Source: Daphnia pulex
Taxonomy: Eukaryota; Arthropoda; Branchiopoda; Diplostraca; Daphniidae
Length of the DNA: 64,000 nt
Direction of reading: 5' to 3'
Assembly: GCF_021134715.1 (NCBI RefSeq)
Contig: NC_060023.1
Location: forward strand, 9,114,001 to 9,178,000
Positions within the stretch are counted from its first letter, which is position 1; each line of letters opens with the position of its first letter. Shown one piece after another: positions 14,743-28,204 of this stretch. Below the pieces are notes generated by a model. It saw only the letters and a program-made list of their open reading frames with translations, ran no database searches and was not told where the DNA came from. Position numbers and translations under genes: made by a program.

Positions 14743-17700
14743 GAAGACGGTGGTAGCCGCCAGCTGTATTAGCGCAGCAGATGAAAGAAGAATCAAGTTT
14801 TTTCTTGATAAAAGAATAGACTCGGTCATTATCACGTTAGACTCTTCTATCCATCGCAGCTATAATCCATCACGATTATAAATATTTTCCTTTTGGTGTA
14901 TAACAACTTTCTTCTTCGTCTTCTTTTCAATCTCTCTTGGTGGAGCAGCTCTGCTGACGGTCGGCCGCGGCTGCTGTTGTTGGTGATGCTCCCCCCTGCT
15001 GAGAATCTCTTTTGATTGGCCGGTGATCAGCGCAACAAACCTGATTGTCTGGCTGTGTTGTTGTTGCACGCTGATCACGCAGCAGCAGCAGCAGCCGATT
15101 TCTATACATAGCCAATTGCTAAATCGACACAAAGTGATTGATTTTCATTATGTATATTCCTCCCCCGGCGCAGCCGTTTGATTTCCACACGTCTACAAAA
15201 ATTTGACGAACACGAAATTCTTATATTCCACCATAATTCTTAAATAATAACAGAAATTTAATTTTTATTTTTTTTATTTTTATTAAATTTGTTCGCCGGG
15301 GTGTCGTGTTTCAAAGTGTTTTTTCTTTTCTTCTTTTATCTTTTTTGGGTTTTTATTTTTTAAACTTGCGGCGGGAAGAGTTCACGACCTCGACTCCTCC
15401 CCCACCGACTCCGCCTCCTCCTGGTGTTTCTCTAATAATCTCTCGCCTTTTCTTCTTTCTTTCTTTCCTCGAGACGTGTTCGTGTAAATATGATTCGGGA
15501 CTGTTGCTCTGTCTGCTGTCGTGAAAAACTAGACGGCCGCAGCGTTTTGTGATGTCGCCGGCAACAGCTCACACACACATAAACCGCCGCAGGATCGGCG
15601 CACAGCTCTCTCCAAAAAAAATTAAATTAAAATTTGTCTAATTTTTTTTCAAAAAGCCCGCCCCTTTTGTAGATCACCTTCCGTGTATTTTTAAAAAAGA
15701 AAGAAATAGAATTAGAATTAAAAACAAAACCGCAAAATGCCAAGGCTTTATAATTTTCGTTTCTTGATTGATGCGCTCATCATCACGTCTTCGCTTAGCT
15801 TCGCCATTTTTATGTTTGAAATTGTTTGACTGCGGTCAAAATATTTTAAAAAATGACGATCGTCTCACTCGCGCGCGAAAAAATGGTGTCGCTCCTCTTT
15901 TTAAATTTTGACGACGAATAAATAATAATGGTGTGAAAATCTGAAGGACTGAACTAAACATTTGGGGTTGACTGTGAGAAATCCCACAGACGTGCCCCAG
16001 ACTACCACGCCCTGACTTAAACACACACACTTGCTCATTCTTCTTCTTCTTATAGTAATATCGTGGAATTAAAAAAAATAATGTTGACACTTATCCGTTC
16101 AAATAATCCGGCTCATAGGTGTATCGAATTTCAGATAAATATTTCGAGATAAGTACTAGTAGCCTCTGGTATAGTTGTCTACTTATAATATTTGTCAAAT
16201 GGTTGATTTTTTGATCCGTGGGCGGAAGGACTTGCTACTTCCGGAAGCCATCCATTTGGATAGTGTTACATCAATTGTGTTTGGTTGTTTTTTTCGCTAC
16301 CGGTTATATTATTTGATGACGACAAGTTTTCTATTTTTCCCCGATATAACTTTGAAACAAGAAAAAGCCTCTCGTCTTTCTCGCGTGTCGAGCGCATCAA
16401 CGGCGGCGGCACACGCCGGTTGGCCAGCCATCATCCGTTGTCCATCCATTTTCATCTTTTTTCTCTCTCTCTCTCTCTTCTCCACTCGGTTAAAACGGGC
16501 GCGCAACAGCCGGATAACACGACACACAGCACATCTCTGTCTCTCATCTTTTATTTAACGGTCATCATCATCCCCCCAGCACCGAATAAGAGAAAAACAA
16601 GTTGAAAGAGAGACTGGAGAATATGAATGGAATATGGAATTTGGTCTTCCGAGTCCCGTTTTGTACCGTACCTGCGAGTCCGTCCGTATAAGCCCCAAAT
16701 GGATAGACGGAAGATGAGGCTGACGGGGGCCGCATCCATCATCACGTTTCTTCTTCTTCTTGGCCCAACCAACGGATGTGCATTTGAATACATATACAAG
16801 GCATCAGCATCAAATCTATGATGATGATCATCAGCAGTGCCACAGCAGCGCCTCCAGCCCGTTATATGATTGTGTGGTTTTTATAGTATACGTCACTTTT
16901 TAGGTTTTTGATTTTTTGGGGGTTTCTTCCGGACGATTCCGGCAACAGGATAAAAAAACAAAAACAGTTATATAGTTGGGAAATATATCTATAGTTTTGG
17001 TGGGGTGTATACAGTATACATATATCTCTCTCCCCTCCTATATAGATGCGTGTGTGTACATTTAAATATTATATACCTGGGTGATGGATGGAGAGGAGCA
17101 CAGAAGGTATAGAAAAAAATAAAAAGGAATAATTTATCAAATTTTTGTTAGAGGGTGTTTTACCTTTAACTTGATTTCTCTTTATCCTATCCCGCATATA
17201 AAATAAAATGGAATAAATCTCATTTTTTTCCAGGGATATATATAGGCGGAAGCCAGCCAATATCGACAATGTTCTTCCCCACCCCATCACCACAAAATTC
17301 TTTTTCCCAGTTCTGTCGTAGAGAGGATCAACTTTTGAAACGGCTTCGATAATAATATCCAGTCGGTAGAACTTCAATAGCATAGTTTCAATATACAAAA
17401 TATACTCAGGCTATCGCACTGTCAGCTGTGTCTGACGTGACCTGAATCCCTACCTATATCCATGTGCATATAATTTACCAGCCGATTTTCACAGTCTTCC
17501 CCTCTGCACATAATATAATACGGTACTAGACAAAGTGAAAGTCTGTACATACCAGACTATGGACTCTCTCTGATCGATGAGGTTTTTTTTCCAACCCTCA
17601 ACTTCCGTAAAAAAATGAATTTTGTTTTTTTGTATTTTTTGGGTGTGTCCCGAACGCTCAAATGTTTTTTAGATGTCGGCGGGTTTTCTGTTTTATCTTA

Positions 17701-20700
17701 TCGACTCCGCCCCACGATTTTTTTGATTGCCGTTAGTTGTTGTTGTTGTGGGGGCTAATAACACAACTATACCATGTGTGTGCAGTTTTTTGTTATTTTG
17801 ATCCACGTTCTTATAATGTGAATAAGCAAAGCTATATGATTTCATCGTCGGCTATTATAGTGATATAGCGTCGTCCGTCTAGTATATATACTATAATAAC
17901 CATTTGGAAAATTACAATTTTCCACTTCAGCCGAGCTCTTGTTGTTGTTGTATGCATAGAACATGATTGGCTAATATATCTCCACGTCGCCTATTACATG
18001 GATTTTTAAAAAAAAAGGGATGGTGCCTGGATATAATCGATTGATTTTTTTTTCTTTCATATCGAATGATGATAATGGCGTTCAAAAAAGTCAAATTTCT
18101 CATCTCTTCTATTTTTGGGGTTTATTTTTGATTACAGGCGTCGGCCACTCCTCTGCAACGGGCCGCAGCCGAAGGCCACGTCGATATCGTCCACCAACTC
18201 CTCAAACACGGAGCTGACGTCAACCACCAAGACGCGCTGGTACGTTGTGTTTATAGATATAATAAATAAATAAATAGAAATACCCAAAATAATATAACAA
18301 CAATCGAAAAAAAGATATGATAATAAGATTCCTTTATTCCAATATATAATTCCCGTATAAGAATGACGCCATCACCGATTTGACGGTTGTCTCTCGCTCG
18401 ATTCGTAACGTTCGTTCGTTTTTTTTTCAATTTTCCCGAATATTCTGAATTATCATCGTCGATGTTGTTGTACGCGTGTGACTATCATTGGAGATTTCGA
18501 TGGCGCGACACATTCTAATTTTCTACGCATCATCCATCACGTTGTTGTTGTTGTTGCGGTTGTTCTCTCTCTCCTGTGTGTGTACAATATAGATAAATGC
18601 CAACAGAAGAAAATAAGAAAATCATTTGATTTCGATACGGAAATGGACGTGGGAAAATTATTAAAAAGAATAAAAAAACAATTTTCTCTGCCAAAAAATT
18701 AAAAGTTCCGCTCTGCTGAGAGAAAATTCTTTTGTTTCTCTGTGTGTGCGGATGAATTCCAAAATAACAAAATCCCTAGAATATATCTTCCATATTATAT
18801 AATACTACATAGGCAACATAGCCCAGTGCGGGGGGAAATGATATTCAAAAGGGCGTCAGTGATGATGATGATGATCTTTATTCTTTTATTCACGCGCTAG
18901 ATTCTCTCTCGCGCCTTTTTTATTATTATTGCACAATCAAACCCGAGTATATCTCTCTCTCACGACCCCGCTATAGGAATGATTATTTCTTTTTTTTCCA
19001 CAGCTGTTGCACTCCATTCTTCTTTTCTTTTCTTTTATTCTTTTGAAACAGACGACCTCATTTTTTGGTTTGCTAAATAGTTCCTATATTACTATATACT
19101 CCCGGCGCCATTTTGAGTCGAAATAACGCCGTTTTGAATAAATAATTTTGAAAAAATTCAAAATGATTTGATTTTTGGTCTAATAATGAACAGCACGGCA
19201 ACAGCGCGTTGCACGAGGCGGCCTGGCGGGGCTACTCGCAGACGGTGACGATCCTGACTCAACAAAAGGCCAACGTCAACGCCGTCAACCGGGCCGGCTT
19301 CACGCCGCTCCACCTCTGCTGCCAGAACGGCCACAACGAAACGTGTCGGGTCCTTCTCTGGGCCGACGCCAATCCCGACGCCAAAAATCACGTAATTTTA
19401 TTCATTCCATTCCATCATTCCATTTCTCAAAAAAAAAAAAAAAAAAAAATCGATATGTAATCAATTTGATCTTTTATTTGTTGGACCGACTAGTATGGCG
19501 ACACGCCGCTGCACACGAGTGGTCGCTACGGTCACGCGGGAGTGATGCGCATCCTGGTCAGCGCCCAGTGCAACGTCTCCGAGCAGAACAAGGTAATTTT
19601 TTAAATTTTAAATTTTAATTTTCAAATTTTTATTTCAAAATTTTAATAATTCTAATTTTGACTTTTTTAATATGTTTTTTTATTAAATCGTCCCAATTTC
19701 TTAATTGAAATGAATTAATTTGATGGGACCAAAAAAACCCAGAACGGAGACACGGCTCTGCACATCGCCGCCGCCATGGGCCGTCGCAAGTTGACTCGGA
19801 TCCTCATCGCCGCCGGCTGTTCCACCAACGTCAAAAACAAGGTATAGACAAAATCGAAAAACAATTTTAAATTATAATGAATTCAATACAATTGAATCTT
19901 GTGTCCATCTCTCTATGCAGCAAGGGGAGTACGCCGTGGATATCGCCCGCCGGAAGGAATTCCACGAGATTGTCGGCATGCTCCTCAAATCGGCTAAGGT
20001 CTCCGCGGCCGGAAGCCTCCACCACGGTGGGGCCGCCGCCCGCGGCTCTTCGTCGGCTCACGCTCACGACCGGAGCAAAAACGGCAGCGCCTCCAAGTCG
20101 ACGAAATCCAAGAGGGTCAAGACGGACAGCGCCACCGCCTCCAGCAAGGACGGAAGTCGCAGCAACTCGGCCAAGCCCAAAGAAAGGAAAAGGGTACGCA
20201 CAATCATAAAAGATAATCATCGCATCCAGCCCCATCATCATAAAATATATTATTATTATTTTCTTTTCTTTGTTTTATTTTTTCGGTTGTGTGTGTGTGT
20301 GACTCGGTTGGGTGGGCGGGCGGGGGAGTGAACCGGATGCATTAGCACACACCGGAACGATCTATACACGCTCACGCGTATCACGATCAACTTTTAACGG
20401 GGCTGGATCTCAAAAGAAATTGTTTGATATAATCGGCCCGTCATTTGTTTTTTGCGGGTTCTCAATTGATCGATCGAAATTTTTCTGGAAATTCATTTCG
20501 ATCATTTCGATCATTTCGATCATTTTTCGATCATCGATCATTTTTTTTTTTACAGAGGAAAGAGAAACACGGATCGCCCAGCAGCGAGTCGGCCGGCAAA
20601 ATGGTGAACGGACTGGTCGTCAACTCGCCGTACGGATGCCACGACAATCCGGAATTGGCCAAGATGCTCCACAAGAAATTGAACGCCCTGCCGGACAAGC

Positions 20701-22581
20701 CGTTGAAGAAAGGCGAGCAATACTTTCTCGATCTGTCCGGCAAGATTCAAAAGGGTCCGGTGGGCGTGCCGACTTGCTACTGCGGCCCGGTCCTCCACCG
20801 ATTGGAGTGCCGACTGGCCAAAGACAAGCAGGAAATCCTGCACCGGCTGGATTCGGCTCATCTGAGGCTGGACGCCAAGATCGACGGGCTGGAGCGCAAC
20901 ACCCAGCAGCAGCTGCAGGGACTCCAGCGGACGGTGGACAGTCTGGGACTGGAGAGCAGCGCCGCCGGATTGCAGCGGGTGCGAAACAGCATCGTTATCG
21001 ACGATCCTGGCCACGCCACTCCGCCGCTGCCCAACTGCCTGGAACTGGCCAGCAATTCGACGCATTCCCACCGCGACTCGGACGAGACGGCCGACGTCCA
21101 CCAACATCCCTGGAACAACAATCAAAAGATGAACAAACCTTCGACCAAGAAGAACAAGAAATCCGCACCTGGAACAACATCCGGAGTGGATGAATATCAA
21201 ATCATCCAGTCATCTCAACCGCCGATCGAGACGGGCCACGAAGTCCAGTACACGATGGACAGGCTGGGACTGGATTCCGGCCAGCAGGAGACGGCCAACA
21301 ACAAGCAGCAAGCCCTCCAGGCACTCAAGAATCGTCTGGCATTGACCAGGATCCAGGAGCAGCTGGAACTGGACGCCATCGTCGAGCACTACGAGCGCCG
21401 GAATCACGTCAACGGCTTCAACGGCCACGGAATCATCGAAGATGCGGAAGAGGAAGAAGAAGAAGAGGAAGAAGAAGAAGAAGATGAAGAAGAAGATGAT
21501 GGAGAGGAAGAAGAATCGGAAGAATCGGAAGATGAAGATTTAATCCTTCCACCTCCGGCCATCATCAGTTCGGAGAAAGCTTCCATGCTCTCCGATTCCA
21601 GGTATTAATGAGTCATTCAAATGCAATTACGTCATGATTGGTTTTTCTGAAACTTTTTTGGGGTTGTTGTTGTTGTTGTTGTTGTTGTTTGCAATTGGAT
21701 CCGGTTGATGGAACGATTGTAAAGGTACGAGAACTACGATTATCCGGCGTCCATTACGAAACCGCTGCCTTCGTACGGATTAACCGCGTCGTCTGCTGGG
21801 GCTCCTCCGCACCACCACCAACCGAGCGGAGGAGGAGGAGGCGGAGTTGCTAACGGTTCCGGGATCCTGACTTACCGCAATTTGCCCTTGCCGCGCTACC
21901 ACCTGGACACGACGACCGGATCGTCGGGGACAGAGTCGACGACGACGACGAAATTGTTTAATGGAATGACGGCCACAACTACCACCGTGGTGGACATTCA
22001 TCATCACGCCGGAGGCGGCGGAGGCAATGGCGGAATCATCCAGCCGGATCATTCGCCGGCCAACAATTTGCTGGGCGTCATTATCGATCCGGTTCTCTAC
22101 GCCCGCCATTTCGCCGGCCATCACGATCTGAGAGTTTATCAAGACGATCAAGATCGACACAACGATTCCGGCTACAGTACAAGGCCCGGAGAAAGTTCCC
22201 AAGGACCGTCTCCGTCCCTGTCAGGTATACGAAAATAAACATTTTTATTTCGTCTAAAAAGATTAACATCTGGAAAAATCAAACCGTTTGCTGGTTATTT
22301 ATCCAGGGCCGGCCGAGTCGACGGAAGGCGACACGACGGCCATCAGCCCTCGATCGACCCGTCGGATGGAACATTTCCAGTCGCATTTCGCCCGCGATTT
22401 GGCCCAGACGTTGCCGGCCATGACCAACGGCTCTTCTTCGTCCAACGGCTATTATCACCACCATCAAAATGGCAATGCCAACAATGGGGTGGTGGCCTAC
22501 CCTCGGGTCAGGTTTGCCGTTCCAGACCATGAGCAATCTCACTTCCCACCGGGAACAATCAGTTCCTCGAGTCTGGTATGA
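9975..22581 (+). CDS. dgo: Diego/ANKRD6-like ankyrin-repeat planar cell polarity protein
   Basis: Ten coding exons join in phase: 9975-10064, 10880-10993, 18138-18239, 19194-19391, 19494-19592, 19743-19841, 19921-20193, 20556-21601, 21725-22224, 22307-22581, giving 931 aa. Residues about 40-240 form ankyrin repeats, mostly one per exon ([80 protein letters not shown]). [13 protein letters not shown] matches the ANKRD6/Diego style. Exon 8 carries a conserved block ([18 protein letters not shown]) followed by a helical region; Diego relatives have such a block after the ankyrins. A Glu/Asp-rich tract follows (21445-21540). In flies Diego is a cortical planar-polarity factor that binds Dishevelled and opposes Prickle. 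Exons 1 and 2 are the least certain: exon 1 holds a CAA-encoded Gln run, and another ankyrin exon could hide in the 7.1 kb intron. If the exon 8 donor is skipped, the frame stops at 21608. Confidence 0.78.
10994..18137. repeat. 7.1 kb dgo intron filled with simple repeats
   Basis: No coding exon is recognised here. Simple repeats include GAT (13208-13231), a second GAT cluster near 13534, CA (14216-14233), CAA (about 14705-14741) and several CT runs. A hairpin with a 9 bp stem (TCCTGGAGC/GCTCCAGGA) lies at about 11218-11241. The ORFs across it are translations of these repeats. Confidence 0.55.
21664..21690 (+). repeat. GTT trinucleotide microsatellite in dgo intron 8
   Basis: About nine GTT units lie inside the short 123 bp intron between exons 8 and 9, upstream of the acceptor that ends at 21724. 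Length variation here would not change the protein but would change intron length and the pyrimidine content before the acceptor. Confidence 0.8.
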
Positions 22582-23149
22582 AACCCAGTTAGTAATTTTT
22601 CATTTCAAAAGAGAAAAAGAAGTTGAGAAATTGGAGGGAAAACAGTTCAAGTCATCGACGACTGTGAAGCCGGTGTTGTCATTTAGATTTTTTGATTGGA
22701 CAATTTTTTTTTTTTTAAGAATAAAAAATATGAATTATTATTATTATGATAACCAGTTCCTTTGTTTGTTTGTTTTTTTTAGAAATAATGTACAGAAATA
22801 TTTAAAAAGAATTGCCATGAGCTGTTATAGTGTCCTGCCAACGTCTTGCTATTTAAAAAATGTTCAGATTTAACGAATGAAATTTTGTGTGATTCAATCC
22901 CCCCTTAATCATTTTTAATTGTGGAGTTTTTTTTTTCTTTTCAATATTTGTAATGTAACAAGTGTCTATGCTAGTTGGTTTCATTTCGTCTCATCTGTTC
23001 ATCCGACATCCGTGTGTATCTTTTGGTGTGGCATGGAAATGACAATTGTTTAAATCAATATATTGATCAAAAGAGTGGAAACAAAAAAAATATTTTCTCT
23101 AAACAAAGTTGATCGACCAATAAGTAATGGGTATTGTAAGAAAAATGAT
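22582..23149. other. Convergent intergenic region, 3' UTRs
   Basis: The dgo and DUF1295 genes end tail-to-tail here. An AATAAA for dgo lies near 22721. No gene is seen. Confidence 0.5.
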
Positions 23150-24196
23150 TTAAGTATAGAGATATGGCACCAACACTGGGGTGTTTTTGAGGTAGGCGCG
23201 GTATTCTGGAGTTTGTCCCCATTTGTGCAATCCGTACTTCTCCAATGGCGGAATGCCAGACATTTGTGTGATGAGGTAACTGAGGAACATTGGGCTTAAA
23301 ATGGTAAGATATTCCCTGTTTTGGAAACATACAACCAAAGTTAATTTTACTTTAATGCAAGTAGATTTCTAATTGTTCATTACCACCATTCGGTGAAGGT
23401 TGAAGAGGCACTAATGAAGAGACCGAACCAGAGGAGAATTTCACCAAAGTAATTGGGATGGCGAGAAACACTCCAGAGGCCAGTGTTGATGAATTTTCCG
23501 GCGTTGGCTGGATCGCTGCGAAATTGACTCTTTTGGTAATCTGCCACAACTTCAGTGGCAAAACCAACTGCCCACATGGTCCAGCCCAGCCAATCGATGG
23601 CACTGAGGGAAGGTTGTTTTCTCTGCATCACCATCATCAGTGACGGAAGCAAAGTGACAATCACCCAAACACCTGAAATTAAATTTTTAATACAAGGTTG
23701 GTTAAATTTAAAAACAAGTTATAGCATAAAAATACCCTGTAGAGTCCAGTAAACAAAAAATACTGATGGGTCTTCTTTGGCATCTTTGAATCGTCTGTCA
23801 TGTCCCTGCTTGAGTACTCGAGAAAACAAGTAGAATCCCAGCCTGTTTTTTTTTGGCAAAGAAACTTGTTAAAAAAAATTTGTAAATGATTAGGGAATAA
23901 GACGTGCTCACCGAACTGCCCAGACGAGGATAGCTGCTGTTTGAATTTTGGCACGAGGATGACCATTGGAGTACTTCTGGTAACCCACAAATGCCAGCAA
24001 AGCAAACGTCGACGAGCCTACAAGAGATGTGAACGTCGTTAAAACACTGCAAGGAGTAAGTGCCACGTATTATTTTATTTTTAATACCTGCCAAATCGTA
24101 GAATTTTTCGGTTTTTAACCAACTTGCCAACCCCCAAAGACTCCACTGGATTCCGAAATCAATTGCTGACAAGTACAAGAATTTGAAGAAACTCAT
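23150..24196 (-). CDS. DUF1295 / steroid 5-alpha-reductase family membrane protein
   Basis: Five exons (24196-24088, 24017-23912, 23842-23736, 23672-23384, 23315-23150) join in phase to 258 aa, the usual size for the DUF1295 group. The C-terminal half has the family signature: GLWSVSRHPNYFGEILLWFG, then SPMFLSYLITQMSGIPPLE and the tail KWGQTPEYRAYLKNTPVLVP. The RHPNY(F)GE motif is the conserved NADPH-binding feature of the reductase/methyltransferase fold. Hydrophobic segments through the protein predict an integral ER-type membrane enzyme that may reduce a sterol or enoyl-lipid double bond; the substrate cannot be told from sequence. It lies tail-to-tail with dgo. The ATG at 24196 is followed directly by a hydrophobic segment, as in relatives. 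Confidence 0.85.
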
Positions 24197-25722
24197 TTTA
24201 GCACACTACAACTATATTCGAGCGATTCAAAAACCGAAATGTGAAATTTGTGGGCGACCAACGATCGTTCGTAACCTGTCAGGTCTCTTATTTATTTACA
24301 TTACATAACGATCAACAGTGTCATCTAGCGAGATTAAATTTAGCCATGTATTTATTCCGTCGTTACATTCACTATTAGCCAAGTGCCTTTCGTTTTAGTT
24401 GCGACTTTAGACTTTACAAGTGTTTCATAATTGATTTAGGGTCAATAATAATTAATTACCACCGCCGTCGTTATCTTTCGTCGAGGATGGCTACGTGAAA
24501 TTTGACGGGTCCGCCTTATTGGGCACCGCGGACCACACGGAATTCGAAATGACTAGCGACTAGCCTACTGCATTCGACTTCACGGTGGGCTAAAAACGAA
24601 AACAAAAAAGAAGCTAAAAACTCTTTCGTGTTTATAATGGCTTAAGGCCAAGCTTTTTTAATGCGCTCCCTAAGCTCGCTGGTTTTTCACCGTGTAAGCT
24701 TTTTTTGCTAATTTAGTGATCACTTAGCATAACTTGACGGGACTCAAGTTTTTTGTTTTCTTTTTTATAATTCTCATTTATTTATTTATGATTTTCTAAA
24801 CTTTTCGACTTTTTGGGACGGCTGTTCACACGAAAGTTCCATTTAGTTGCGTCTCTTGCCAACACATGATTTTCGGTAGATATATATATAAGAGGGGTGT
24901 TGAATAATAGTCATGCGAGTGTGCAGTCAAGCGCGTTTTATGTCTGAGAGCCACCTGAGCGAGAAGACACGAAATGAATTCACTGCGTGGTGATGGCCAT
25001 CCGGAAGGAGGGCGACGAGTCAAGAAAATTCAAAGCTAGAAGAAGAGGAAATGATTATACATTTGAAAAACGCTCGCCTCATTGATTTGAAACGTTGCCT
25101 TTGTAAGTAACCAGACGAATGTCTGTGAGAACCGTGTCGAAGAGCGTCTCAAGGCTAAGAAAAACCAAGTTCACAGTTGTTGTTTGTTTATTTTATTTGT
25201 TTTTTTTTTTTTTGTGAAAATGTTGGACAAACTAAATAACTTTGGCTGATGTCGATGTTGTCGAGAACCGGCCAGACACGATCCGAAAGAAAAACTCTTC
25301 CGGTCGTTGAACTCGAGCAAACTCGTTACACCGACATTTTACTTATATTCCACGCCACAGATGGGCTGTTGTATGGCGGCGTAAAATCTATACATTTTTT
25401 TTATCGTCTGATAAAAAGTTCGTGAAAAGGAATAAAAGAAAAAGTGCCGAGAATCATCCATGCGTAATTGTTTTAGATATTTTATGCTATTGTTTTATTT
25501 CCAGCCGCGTGTGGTTGATCAATCATTTAGAAAATGTTGCTGGCGCACGGTCGATCGTATACATTTGGCTGCTACCACAATTTCGGGGCTTTTTCTTTCC
25601 AAACTCTTCCTGATTGCTATAATAAAATGTTTACCACGGCATTTGCAAATCAGGGAATACTGTTGTTTAATGGCTGACTGTGAACAGTTTTATTTATGGT
25701 ATCCATTTTCTTCTAGGGAAAT
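24197..25722. other. Intergenic, no gene recognised
   Basis: About 1.5 kb between the DUF1295 gene start and the end of the first acyl-CoA synthetase. Short ORFs only, with no family signal and no consistent splice pattern. Confidence 0.4.
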
Positions 25723-28204
25723 TTAAATCGCGCCGTTCAATTCACTTTGCAGCTTTGCGACGAGGTGGTGTCTCAGGATTTTGCCCAACTTGTTGCGCGG
25801 AATGCTCTCGATGAAGCGGACACCTCCCCTCAATCGTTCGTCATCGACAACTTTGTCTGATGTAATTCAATTCATTCGTTAAAAAAAAATGTTCTAGTCG
25901 TATGAAATAATTCCGTTTTCAGACCGTTTGTAAAGTCGATTAATTCCTGTGGGTTGGCAAGCGGTCGACCCTCTTGATTAGTTTTGATGACTACATAAGC
26001 CAGCGGATGTTCCCCGTCGATATCGTGAGGCAATCCAACCACGGCCACGTCTTTTACGGCTGGATGAGTCATCAATTGCGTTTCAATGTTGCTCGGAGCT
26101 ACCTGCAACATTGAATTTGTTCCAGACAGTTTTATATTGCTTGCACTTTAAATGATTTTATAGAAAGACAAGGGGGGGGGGGGCTGACCTTTCTCGCTTG
26201 ATATTTGATCATTTCCTTGTAGCGTCCGATAACAAAGAGGTCACCGTCGGTGTCGTAATAGCCTTGATCTCCGGTGTTGAACCATCCATCAATGACTTCC
26301 TAGAGAAAATTCATTTCATTGACAACTTTTCGATGGCGGTTATTCGCAGTTTCTTACCGTTGGCTGATTGAGATATCCTTTCATGAGAAATGGCGTATTG
26401 GCAACTACTTCGCCGATTCTGCCTGGTCCTAATTTTTCACCGGTATTTGAATCAATAATCTATTTGATTTCATATCGATTTCACTGTTAGAATTTAGGAC
26501 GAGCAGAAACATTTATTGCTCACTATAGTACCCTAATTTTGGCGAAGGGGAAAATCTGACCCGAGGAACCGATTTTGTGACCTGCAAAGTGAAATTTGTA
26601 ACATTAGTTAAGGGTTTCCGTTAAACTAACTAAAAGGTCGCGGTATTACTTTTAATGATTTCTTCTCTGTCGAGCTTGACAGCTGATATCGGTGCCCTAT
26701 CCAGAGTTAGTAACATAGTCTCCGACATGCCGTACATCTGCAAAAAGTAATGAGCAATTTGAATAGAATTACAGAGATTTATAAAATTAATAGCAAGACG
26801 AATTGTTACGCTGATAAGTTTCTGGAGATTCGGCATAATTTCAAATATTTGACGTTCAAATGTCGACAAGGCTGAGCTCCCGCAATAGACGATGGTATCA
26901 ACGCTGCTGAGATCATATCTATTCGTTTCCTTGTGAAGACAAATGCCAGCCATTTCATGTGGGAAAATATTGATCCGTGTAGGCTATTGAATTATTTTGA
27001 TAAGAGAAATTGACATGTATAGATTGTGACAGATAGATTGACCTCTTTGTTCATATTCTTACTTTAATCGTATCAATTCCTTGAAGAAGGCCTTCCAATG
27101 TCGGTACAGTGAAGGTGAAGGCAGTGGCGTGTTCGGCCGTGGCTCTCATGGAGTAAAACAAACCAGAGCCGTGCATCATTGAACCGGTGAACATAAACGT
27201 TTGCCCCGCCAATTCCATCTTCTTATTCCTGCTCTCGGCACACAAAAGGAATTCGCCTTTTTAATAATTGCCTTTGTTAAAAAGGCAGTTTTATGAAATA
27301 GTTTACGACTCACTTGTCATCGGGCGGTCGCAAATAGGGGCTCAGCGAGTAGTGCGTGTGCACGATGCCTTTAGGGATGCCTGTGGTACCGCTGGAATAA
27401 GTGAACCATGCCGGAGCAAGCACGTCGAACTCGAATTCATCTACAGTTTTTATCCAAAAACAAATGACAAAAAAATTCTTTTTGGTTTTTAAATTATGGA
27501 ATTGATTATTGTTAAGCAAACCGTGTTCAAATTTTTCTTGCTGGGGTTCGAATAGTTGCGTAATCGGGATGCAACCTTCTGCCTGGCCAAAGACAAACAC
27601 CTGAATATTCAAGCCCTGGACGGCTTGCAAAACCTTGTCGGCCCTCGGTTCATCCGTCATGATGAACGGGCACTTTGTTTCAATCATTCTACTCCGAATT
27701 TGTTCTTTACCAAAAATAGTTTAGTGATGAATTGATTCTGTTAATTTGAGTGTTGTCATACCGGCAAGTAAACCAACGTCCATTGCGGAACAACTTCCGC
27801 ACGCTTTCCACACGGCAAAGTAAACAATCGGTATTTCGATGTGATTGGCTCCTATAAGTCCTACGACGTCCTTAGGCTGTAATCCCCTTCGGCGAAGCGA
27901 ATTGTAGACTCGATCAATTGCATCCGCCAGTTGAGAATAAGTCATCGATTCTCCCGTCGTTAAATCCGTCTAATCAATTTCCAGAAATGACAAAGTAACG
28001 CAACGCAATCGTCTCTTTTAAATAATATTTTTAAATAAAACTTAAACTTGCCATCCAAGTGATGTCGCCGTGAAGGGCTACATTTTCTCGAATTTTCTGC
28101 ACAATGTTCTCGCCGGTTACGGAAGGAACGTAACGGGACGGATGGAATAGTCCGTCGGTGTTAACGACGCCTTCACCAACTAGTTCGTTGTCGATTATCG
28201 GCAT
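25723..28204 (-). CDS. Acyl-CoA synthetase / 4-coumarate-CoA-ligase-like enzyme, copy 1
   Basis: Twelve exons (28204-28052, 27969-27762, 27704-27522, 27440-27314, 27228-27063, 26983-26810, 26737-26650, 26581-26532, 26459-26358, 26299-26189, 26102-25925, 25856-25723) join in phase to 557 aa, normal for the 4CL/luciferase-like adenylate-forming family. Motifs in order: the phosphate loop [11 protein letters not shown], the A5 motif YGMSET, STGDQ-type [16 protein letters not shown], the hinge GRYKEMIKY, and the C-terminal catalytic lysine in [10 protein letters not shown]. It should make an acyl-adenylate and then an acyl-CoA; the acid substrate is unknown. The C-terminus is NGAI, so there is no SKL-type peroxisomal signal. 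The first intron uses a GC donor (ATG|GCAAGT). The paralog lies immediately upstream in the same orientation. Confidence 0.9.

Noticed and set aside
20312-21193. A 293-codon plus-strand frame overlapping dgo exon 8
   Set aside because: It begins in intron sequence and is rich in Arg/Gly/Gln, as expected from the +1 frame of the real exon, which carries the conserved block.
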